This document shows positions 7,213 to 11,966 of a DNA stretch of 11,966 nt, piece after piece. The stretch comes from Paracoccaceae bacterium (GTDB lineage: Bacteria; Pseudomonadota; Alphaproteobacteria; Rhodobacterales; Rhodobacteraceae), in NCBI GenBank assembly GCA_018647275.1, contig JABGTH010000328.1, positions 1-11,966 of the forward strand, written 5' to 3'. Every line of letters begins with the position of its first letter. Position 1 is the stretch's first letter. The position numbers were made by a program, and so were the translations under genes. Under the pieces are notes generated by a model. That model was not told the origin of the DNA. It did not search any database and saw only the letters and a list, made by a program, of their open reading frames with translations.

Positions 7213-7452
7213 CTAACGTTTTAGTCGCGCGGCTCGACCACCGCGCCGCCCTTTGGGGGTGGATTGGCGGGTCGGCAGCTCTGCCATGATCTCTGAGCGC
7301 TCATCAGGGTGCATTTTCGACCAGCGGCCAATTTCATCTATGGAACGATTGCACCCAGTACACAGCCGTGTTTCGGGGTGCACTACACAGATTTGAATGC
7401 ACGGGCTTTCAATTTCGTTGCGCCGCCAAACTGGAGGTGGAGGGGTCGTCAT
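7213..7452 (-). CDS. DUF1289 family small cysteine protein
   Basis: This 79-residue protein matches the DUF1289 pattern SPCI..C.......C.GC.RS..EI..W. The cysteines C18, C22, C31 and C34 (CX3C-X8-CX2C) look like a metal-binding cluster, presumably zinc or iron-sulfur. The sequence then reads RSIDEIGRWSKMHPDER. The last ~20 residues are strongly basic (GRRGGRAARLKR), an arginine-rich tail that could contact nucleic acid or another acidic partner. The function of the family is not established. GAGGAG (minus strand, 7459-7464) gives a good ribosome site, and the start overlaps the ruvX stop as ATGA, so it is the third gene of a ccmI-ruvX-DUF1289 unit. Its stop abuts the permease gene stop on the other strand. 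Confidence 0.88.
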   Translation of the reverse strand: MTTPPPPVWRRNEIESPCIQICVVHPETRLCTGCNRSIDEIGRWSKMHPDERSEIMAELPTRQSTPKGRRGGRAARLKR

Positions 7453-7925
7453 GATGCCCTCCTCAGGACTTGTAAGCGGTCTAACAGTCCTTGCAGGATA
7501 AAGCCCGCTGCGACGTGGTCAATGACCTCAGAGCGGCGTTTGCGGGATGTATCAGCCTCGAGCAAAGCACGCTCAGCTGCCACTGTGCTCAGTCGCTCAT
7601 CCCAAAATGTGATCGGACCTGGCCATAGCTTTTCAAGGTTGCGCGCAAAGGAACGGGTGGATTGGCACCGCGCCCCTTCTGATCCATCCATGTTGCGCGG
7701 AAGTCCAAGGACTAAACCGCAGATCTCTCGCTTTTCAATGACTTCAATCAGGCGTGCGGCATCTAGTCCGAATTTCTTACGCTTGATGGTTTCCAAAGGA
7801 GAAGCAACTCCGAGAAAGGTATCAGAGACGGCCAACCCAATGGTAACGGTTCCCAAATCCAATCCAATGATCGGGCGCATCGGCTTAAGTGCTGCGCTGA
7901 ACTCTGTGACGTCTTCCAGTATCAT
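7449..7925 (-). CDS. ruvX: Putative pre-16S rRNA nuclease / Holliday junction resolvase RuvX (YqgF)
   Basis: This RNase H-like fold nuclease of the YqgF family in E. coli takes part in 16S rRNA 5' end maturation and was earlier proposed as a Holliday junction resolvase. It has 158 residues, normal size. Motifs are GLDLGTVTIGLAVSD (21-35) with acidic D23, LVLGLPRNMDGSEG (71-84), FWDERLST (107-114) with E110, and VIDHVAAGFILQ (134-145) with D136; together D23, E110 and D136 form the acidic active site. The usual K-R before IG in motif one is V-T here. The start codon overlaps the ccmI stop as ATGA (7922-7925), with GGAG eight bases ahead. M16 is an alternative start. The stop overlaps the DUF1289 start in the same way. 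The identity is firm. The tie to cytochrome c assembly is only positional. Confidence 0.93.
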   Translation of the reverse strand: MILEDVTEFSAALKPMRPIIGLDLGTVTIGLAVSDTFLGVASPLETIKRKKFGLDAARLIEVIEKREICGLVLGLPRNMDGSEGARCQSTRSFARNLEKLWPGPITFWDERLSTVAAERALLEADTSRKRRSEVIDHVAAGFILQGLLDRLQVLRRAS

Positions 7926-9175
7926 TCGGCCACTCCAGCGCGTTGTGCAGCTCGTGTGATCAGGTCCAAACTGGACGGATCATCGGCAAACACGGTTTCA
8001 GCATTCTTGTAGATAGAAAATGCCTGATCCGTGCGCCCAAGTACACCCAATGCACCAATCAACTGCGCCCAATCTTCCGCGGGACCGCCGTCTGTGGCAA
8101 GGCGATCAGACAATCCCGATACCATACCTTCGATCATTTGAAGGCGTTCAGTCCCCGACATTTCAGCTGCAGCTTCGATGTCCGCAGCTGTTGGGCCATT
8201 GGTAGGAGGGTCCGGGCGGCCATTGCCGATTGTTGGAATTTGATAGTTTTCACCAGCACGTTGCGCCATTTCGGGGATCTGCTCTAGGATGGGCGCAATC
8301 CATACCGCGCTTTCAGGGCCAATCTGCAAAAGGCGATCCCAAATGCGAAATGCCATGTCAGGCCGCCCAGTTTGTGCCAACATCAGGCCGACATAGTAAC
8401 GCGCAATACCATTGTTAGGATCGCGGGTTAGAACAGCGCGGGCGGCTTGTTCTGCTTCTGGGGACACATATCCACCCGCCGCAAGAACTAACAGATCAGC
8501 ATAACCAGTAAAATCTTCAACGGTCGCGGTTTCACCTTTCAGCTCAATAATGCGCCCCTGTGACTGATAGGCACTTATAAAATGGCCTAAGTTGGATTCG
8601 TTTTGCACAAGCAAAGCAAGGCCTTGTATGTCATCAGGGCGTTCAGCAACAGTGTCCCGTAAGGTTTGGACAAGCTGCAGATAATCCGCATTAAACTCAG
8701 CAACTGGGGGTAAATCAGTGAGGCTGGCTTCGGCGCGTGCTTGAGATGGGCGGGTTTCGCGCAAAGAGTCTGCGAATGCGATGCGATCGGCCAAAGCCAA
8801 GTCGCTATAGCCGGGTGCGCCTAGACCTTTAAGCGGCCCAATGCCTTTATAAAGGGCCAAACTGCCACCAACTAAAACAAGTGCAACGACAGCAGCGACA
8901 AGTTTAGGTGCGCCGCGTGTGAAGTCCGTATCGACGGTGCGTTCGGCATCAGCAGCCAAGATACGACGCGACACTTCGGTGCGCACACGTTTGGCATCGT
9001 CTTGCGTCAAAACACCTCGTTCCAGATCGCGATCCACTTCGGCCAACTGATCACGGTACACCCGCATATCATAATCACCAGCCCCAGTGGATTGGTCCGC
9101 GCGACGCATCAGCGCAATGGCAAACAGCGCTGCAACGACCAAAGCCAATAAAACCGTAGTAATCCAAAACGCCAT
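7922..9175 (-). CDS. ccmI: c-type cytochrome biogenesis protein CcmI
   Basis: CcmI belongs to System I cytochrome c maturation. It chaperones apocytochrome c to the CcmFH haem ligation complex at the periplasmic face of the inner membrane. It has 417 residues, and the layout is diagnostic. A TM helix spans 3-22, followed by a cytoplasmic loop with the CcmI signature YDMRVYRDQLAEVDRD and LERGVL (35-56). A basic stretch leads to a second TM helix at about 91-109, then a long periplasmic domain with TPR-like repeats, for example 254-288 (NGIARYYVGLMLAQTGR) and 366-400. Residues 315-335 are a proline-rich linker. AAAAGGGCG lies just ahead of the start on the minus strand. It heads a unit with ruvX and the DUF1289 gene, joined by 4-base overlaps. 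No other ccm genes are in the window, so ccmI is separate from the rest of the pathway here. Confidence 0.93.
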   Translation of the reverse strand: MAFWITTVLLALVVAALFAIALMRRADQSTGAGDYDMRVYRDQLAEVDRDLERGVLTQDDAKRVRTEVSRRILAADAERTVDTDFTRGAPKLVAAVVALVLVGGSLALYKGIGPLKGLGAPGYSDLALADRIAFADSLRETRPSQARAEASLTDLPPVAEFNADYLQLVQTLRDTVAERPDDIQGLALLVQNESNLGHFISAYQSQGRIIELKGETATVEDFTGYADLLVLAAGGYVSPEAEQAARAVLTRDPNNGIARYYVGLMLAQTGRPDMAFRIWDRLLQIGPESAVWIAPILEQIPEMAQRAGENYQIPTIGNGRPDPPTNGPTAADIEAAAEMSGTERLQMIEGMVSGLSDRLATDGGPAEDWAQLIGALGVLGRTDQAFSIYKNAETVFADDPSSLDLITRAAQRAGVAE

Positions 9176-9311
9176 GTGATCGCCCTTTTGTGGTTATTTG
9201 TGGTGTAACTGCGTAGAGGTTTAAAAAAAAGGGGCAATTGGACGCGTGTTGCAGCAACCCACAGTCATTTGATCGGCGTGTGTTGTAGCCTAATGTCGCG
9301 GTGTCGCAAAA

Positions 9312-9340
9312 TTGCAAAAAAGTGCCGCGCAGAGTATCCT
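9312..9340 (+). promoter_or_regulatory. Candidate sigma-70 type promoter of the sox operon
   Basis: TTGCAA (9312-9317), a 17-base spacer and TATCCT (9335-9340) match four of six positions each of the -35 and -10 consensus. Transcription would start about 88 bases before the soxB ATG. The rest of the 259-base divergent region (9176-9434) holds an A8 run (9223-9230) and an 11-base palindrome GTTGC-A-GCAAC (9248-9258) that could be a protein site. No riboswitch was recognised. Confidence 0.3.
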
Positions 9341-9434
9341 CTTTTTTTGTATGTCACCCAAAACAAGTTCAAGGTAAGCCACACCTGCGAATCCCGCCAG
9401 ATGCAACTTTGATCCTTATTCGAAAGCCACGCCC

Positions 9435-10679
9435 ATGAAACGCTATTCAGCCTTTGCCATTGCCCGTGAAGCAACCCGCTACCATTCAGGCTGGGAACGC
9501 GCGTGGCGGGCACCCGAGCCAAAGACGAAATACGATGCGATCATCATTGGGGCAGGTGGCCACGGCCTTGCCACGGCCTATTATCTGGGCAAAAATTTTG
9601 GCATCACCAATGTCGCCATAATCGAAAAAGGCTGGCTTGGTGGGGGTAACACAGGGCGCAATACGACCATCATTCGCTCAAACTACCTTCAAGACCCGTC
9701 TGCGGCGATCTATGAGAAATCGCGCTCCTTATATGAGACGATGTCCCAAGACCTGAACTACAACGTGATGTTCAGCCCGCGCGGCGTGATCATGCTGGCC
9801 CAGACCCATCACGAAGTCCGTGGCTATCAGCGCACAGCACACGCAAATGCCTTGCAGGGGGTTCCAACAGAATGGATCAACCCACAACGAGTTAAAGAAC
9901 TCTGCCCGATTATCAACCTTGAGGGGCCTCGTTACCCCGTTTTAGGTGGCTTATGGCAAGCACGCGGTGGCACGGCCCGTCATGATGCGGTGGCATGGGG
10001 CTACGCGCGGGCCTGTTCTGACATGGGCATGGACGTGATCCAGCAATGCGAAGTCACCAACATCCGCCGCGAAGGTGGCAAGGTGGTTGGCGTCGACACC
10101 ACCAAAGGCGCAATTGATTGCGATAAGCTGGGCATTGTGGTCGCGGGGCATTCCGGCGATCTGGCCAATATGGCGGGCTTCCGTTTGCCCTTAGAATCCG
10201 TGGCCCTACAGGCGTTGGTGTCCGAGCCGATCAAACCGGCAATGGACGTGGTCATCATGGCCAACACTGTGCACGGCTACCTGTCACAATCCGACAAGGG
10301 CGAAATGGTCATCGGCGGCGGGACAGATGGCTACAACAACTATACCCAACGTGGATCGTTCCACCATGTGGAGGAAACGGTACGGGCGTTGAACGAGACC
10401 TTCCCGATGCTGTCACGCCTCAAAATGCTTCGCCAATGGGGTGGAATTGTGGACGTCACAGGGGACCGCTCCCCGATCCTATCCAAAACACCAGTGGACG
10501 GCGTGTTCATCAACTGTGGTTGGGGCACTGGCGGGTTCAAAGCGATCCCAGGGTCTGGCTGGGCCATGGCCGAGCTGATGGCCAAAGGACATTCGCCCCT
10601 GACTGACGAGTTCGGCATGGAACGCTTCATCGAGGGCCGCTTTATCGATGAAAGCGTAGCAGCAGGGGTGGCACACTGA
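9435..10679 (+). CDS. soxB: Sarcosine oxidase beta subunit, heterotetrameric type
   Basis: This is the catalytic flavin subunit of heterotetrameric sarcosine oxidase (alpha-beta-gamma-delta), a cytoplasmic enzyme that oxidises sarcosine and, with tetrahydrofolate, yields glycine, methylene-THF and hydrogen peroxide. It has 414 residues, standard length. The N-terminus reads RYSAFAIAREATRYHSGWERAWR, typical of the family. The FAD-binding DAO fold starts at YDAIIIGAGGHGLATAYYLG (33-52) with GxGxxG, followed by the acidic E64 at the end of the second strand. GGTARHDAVAWGYARAC (178-194) contains H183, which aligns by context with the histidine that carries covalent FMN in known beta subunits. The C-terminal INCGWGTGGFKAIPGSGW (364-381) is also conserved. 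The ribosome site is poor (AAAGCC). The stop TGA overlaps an ATG that opens a 21-codon mini-ORF leading to soxD. Confidence 0.96.
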   Translation: MKRYSAFAIAREATRYHSGWERAWRAPEPKTKYDAIIIGAGGHGLATAYYLGKNFGITNVAIIEKGWLGGGNTGRNTTIIRSNYLQDPSAAIYEKSRSLYETMSQDLNYNVMFSPRGVIMLAQTHHEVRGYQRTAHANALQGVPTEWINPQRVKELCPIINLEGPRYPVLGGLWQARGGTARHDAVAWGYARACSDMGMDVIQQCEVTNIRREGGKVVGVDTTKGAIDCDKLGIVVAGHSGDLANMAGFRLPLESVALQALVSEPIKPAMDVVIMANTVHGYLSQSDKGEMVIGGGTDGYNNYTQRGSFHHVEETVRALNETFPMLSRLKMLRQWGGIVDVTGDRSPILSKTPVDGVFINCGWGTGGFKAIPGSGWAMAELMAKGHSPLTDEFGMERFIEGRFIDESVAAGVAH

Positions 10680-10744
10680 TGAACCTAACAAGCCAAACTT
10701 TGTGCCTGATTAAGAGAAAACTCAAAGGAGAGCGTTCATGCTGA
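10679..10744 (+). other. 21-codon mini-ORF bridging soxB and soxD
   Basis: ATG at 10679-10681 shares its A with the soxB TGA stop (TGATG). The frame runs 21 codons and stops at TGA 10742-10744, seven bases inside soxD. It contains the soxD ribosome site as its codons. It could keep ribosomes moving from soxB to soxD, or be chance. The soxD gene has its own strong AAGGAG, so coupling is not needed. No peptide function is claimed. Confidence 0.2.
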
Positions 10745-11067
10745 TCCTAAACTGCCCATGCTGTGGCGTCACTGCAGAAGAAACCGAATTCCACGCAGGC
10801 GGTGAGGCGCATCTAAAGCGCTTTGGCCCAGACTCCTCAAAGGAGGATTTCGAGAACTACATGTTCATGCGTCAAAACCCCAAGGGCGTTCACCTTGAAC
10901 GCTGGCGTCACAACAACGGTTGCGGAAAATGGTTCCACGCCGCGCGTTGCACCATGACCCTCGAAGTATTCGGCACATATTCCGCCCAAACCTATGAGCC
11001 GCCAAAAGAGATCTGCGACCTCATCTCGGCCAAACGGCCAGGCTGGTCATGGGGGGCGTTCTCATGA
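10738..11067 (+). CDS. soxD: Sarcosine oxidase delta subunit
   Basis: This is the small zinc-binding subunit of heterotetrameric sarcosine oxidase. It packs against the alpha subunit and has no known catalytic role. It has 109 residues, close to the ~100 usual. The N-terminal LILNCPCCG (2-10) and HNNGCGKWFHAARCT (58-72) are family hallmarks. By comparison with the solved enzyme, C6, C9, H58 and C62 are the expected zinc ligands. ERWRH.NGCGKWF and the preceding YMFMRQNPKG (41-50) are also typical. AAGGAG (10725-10730) lies seven bases ahead of the ATG. It lies between soxB and soxA in the usual order. The last codons and the stop form one arm of a terminator-like hairpin followed by a T-tract, and the stop overlaps the start of a 25-codon mini-ORF (ATGA). 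Confidence 0.95.
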   Translation: MLILNCPCCGVTAEETEFHAGGEAHLKRFGPDSSKEDFENYMFMRQNPKGVHLERWRHNNGCGKWFHAARCTMTLEVFGTYSAQTYEPPKEICDLISAKRPGWSWGAFS

Positions 11068-11079
11068 CCTTCTTTTTTT
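11045..11079 (+). terminator. Terminator-like hairpin and T-tract at the soxD/soxA junction
   Basis: GGTCATG (11045-11051) is an exact inverted repeat of CATGACC (11063-11069). The stem can extend inward through 11052-11053 with 11061-11062 and further G-U pairs. Immediately after it comes TTCTTTTTTT (11070-11079). This has the form of an intrinsic terminator, yet it lies inside an operon, and its arms lie within the soxD coding end and stop codon. Ribosomes finishing soxD would cover it, so it may act as a translation-dependent attenuator. Folding energy was not calculated. Confidence 0.45.
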
Positions 11080-11141
11080 CTGAAAATATCCCCGCCGGAG
11101 GCCCCCAAGCGCTCTGCACAATCCAAGGCCAAATATCATGA
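11064..11141 (+). other. 25-codon mini-ORF bridging soxD and soxA
   Basis: ATG 11064-11066 overlaps the soxD stop (ATGA). The frame runs 25 codons (begins MTFFFSENIPAGG) and ends at TGA 11139-11141, which overlaps the soxA ATG (11138-11140), again as ATGA. It therefore fills the soxD-soxA gap exactly. It contains GGAGG (11097-11101) without a start codon at usable distance. soxA itself has only a modest AAGG (11125-11128). The most natural role is to hand ribosomes from soxD to soxA. Whether a peptide is made is unknown. Confidence 0.35.
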
Positions 11142-11966
11142 GCACACGTATTGCTACAGGCGGCCGCCTGCTAAACAAAACCAAAGCGCTTAGCTTTAGC
11201 TTCAACGGCACAACCCTCAAAGGGTTTGAGGGTGACACGCTTGCCTCTGCCTTGCTGGCCAATGATCAGGTCCTGATGGGGCGTTCGTTCAAATATCACC
11301 GCCCACGCGGCGTTGTGGCTTCAGGGGCTGAGGAACCAAACGGACTGGTCCAAACGGGCGAGGGTAGTAAGTTTGAGCCAAATCAACGTGTCACCACGAC
11401 TGAATTGTTTGAGGGTCTCAAAGCCAAAAGTCAGAACCATTGGCCCAGCCTTGAATATGATGTGGGTGCGTTGAATGCGAAGCTAAGCCGCTTTATGCCC
11501 GCTGGTTTTTATTACAAAATGTTCATTCACCCGCGCTCTTTCTGGAAACACGTCTACGAGCCAATCATCCGCCACGCCGCTGGCCTTGGCGCGGCCCCCA
11601 AAGCCACGGATCGCGACGCGGATACATACGAACACTTTTATGCCTTCTGTGACGTCTTGGTCATCGGTGGCGGTATCGCTGGTCTTCAAGCGGCCAAAGC
11701 CGCAGCGGCCTCGGGTGCCAAGGTCATCTTGGCCGAGCAAACCGCCCACTTGGGTGGTCGCGCGGTTGTGGATGGTGGTACGATTGACGGTAAGTCTGCC
11801 GCGGACTTCGTCACCGAGATCACGGCTGAACTTGAGGCGATGGACAACGTCACAATCCGCACCCGTATGATGGGCGCAGGTGTTTACGATCACGGTTATA
11901 TTTTGGGCTACGAACGCCTGACTGACCATACCCCAGAAACGGCTGGCCCACGCCACCGCCTTTGGC
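11138..11966 (+). CDS. soxA: Sarcosine oxidase alpha subunit, N-terminal part (runs off window)
   Basis: This is the large subunit of heterotetrameric sarcosine oxidase, which binds NAD+ and, in its C-terminal part, the tetrahydrofolate-using aminomethyltransferase-like domain. Only 276 residues of about 1000 are present, and the frame is open to the window edge. The sequence from RIATGGRLLNKTKALSFSFNG through GFEGDTLASALLAN (29-42) and GRSFKYHRPRGVVASGAEEPN (48-68) is a ferredoxin-like domain that has no cysteine, so it should not carry an iron-sulfur cluster, as is normal for this subunit. The dinucleotide fold starts at CDVLVIGGGIAGLQAAKAAA (171-190), with GxGxxG at 177-182 and acidic E200. 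The start overlaps the stop of a 25-codon mini-ORF. AAGG lies nine bases ahead. soxG is expected downstream. Confidence 0.95.
   Translation, partial: MSTRIATGGRLLNKTKALSFSFNGTTLKGFEGDTLASALLANDQVLMGRSFKYHRPRGVVASGAEEPNGLVQTGEGSKFEPNQRVTTTELFEGLKAKSQNHWPSLEYDVGALNAKLSRFMPAGFYYKMFIHPRSFWKHVYEPIIRHAAGLGAAPKATDRDADTYEHFYAFCDVLVIGGGIAGLQAAKAAAASGAKVILAEQTAHLGGRAVVDGGTIDGKSAADFVTEITAELEAMDNVTIRTRMMGAGVYDHGYILGYERLTDHTPETAGPRHRLW

Noticed and set aside
7309..7959. 216-codon plus-strand open frame
   Set aside because: It lies antisense to DUF1289 and ruvX, both with clear family motifs. Its translation shows no domain and it lacks a ribosome site.
9176..9434. Glycine-type riboswitch before soxB
   Set aside because: I could not find conserved riboswitch core segments or a convincing paired architecture. 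Only short inverted repeats are present.
11483..11956. 157-codon minus-strand open frame
   Set aside because: It is antisense to soxA, whose plus-strand frame shows family motifs throughout and simply has no stop before the window edge.
1..11966. tRNA or rRNA genes, CRISPR array, insertion sequence or integrase
   Set aside because: No cloverleaf ends, spaced direct repeats, transposase-like frames or terminal inverted repeats were seen on reading both strands.

Overview
The window reads as chromosomal DNA of an alphaproteobacterium, most likely a marine member of the Rhodobacterales (Roseobacter group). The assignment is inference from gene content: a three-gene TRAP transporter, a CcmI of the alphaproteobacterial layout, a short DUF1289 protein, RuvX beside cytochrome c biogenesis, and a heterotetrameric sarcosine oxidase operon. 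G+C is moderate by eye, and the first ~1.1 kb is visibly more AT-rich than the rest. I cannot name a genus.

Layout. Bases 1-1134 are sparse: a possible terminator hairpin at the left edge, a small secreted hypothetical protein (149-451), a second small secreted protein gene cut by an in-frame amber codon (504-845), and then apparently decaying coding sequence. Bases 1135-4263 hold a complete TRAP transporter operon in the order dctP-dctQ-dctM. A strong stem-loop lies between dctP and dctQ, and dctQ/dctM overlap. On the minus strand, 4260-5102 is a ten-TM EamA-type exporter/permease whose stop overlaps that of dctM. A 247-base divergent region with a perfect 9+2+9 palindrome separates it from dusA (tRNA dihydrouridine synthase A) and a TauE/SafE permease, which follow on the plus strand. 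The permease abuts a minus-strand operon read as ccmI-ruvX-DUF1289, whose three genes are joined by two 4-base ATGA overlaps.

The right end (from ~9312) is the sarcosine oxidase operon soxB-soxD-soxA, with soxA running off the window and soxG expected beyond. The encoded enzyme oxidises sarcosine to glycine and passes the methyl carbon to tetrahydrofolate, which suggests use of glycine betaine, creatine or methylated amines. Together with the TRAP importer this fits scavenging of small marine organic solutes, although the TRAP substrate is not shown by the sequence.

Most genes are ordinary members of known families. I found no convincing new multi-gene system. The parts most worth a second look are the junctions. 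A terminator-like hairpin plus T-tract overlaps the soxD stop codon. A 25-codon mini-ORF bridges soxD and soxA with ATGA overlaps at both ends, and a similar mini-ORF bridges soxB and soxD. The other candidates are the operator-like palindrome upstream of dusA and the amber-interrupted secreted protein gene.
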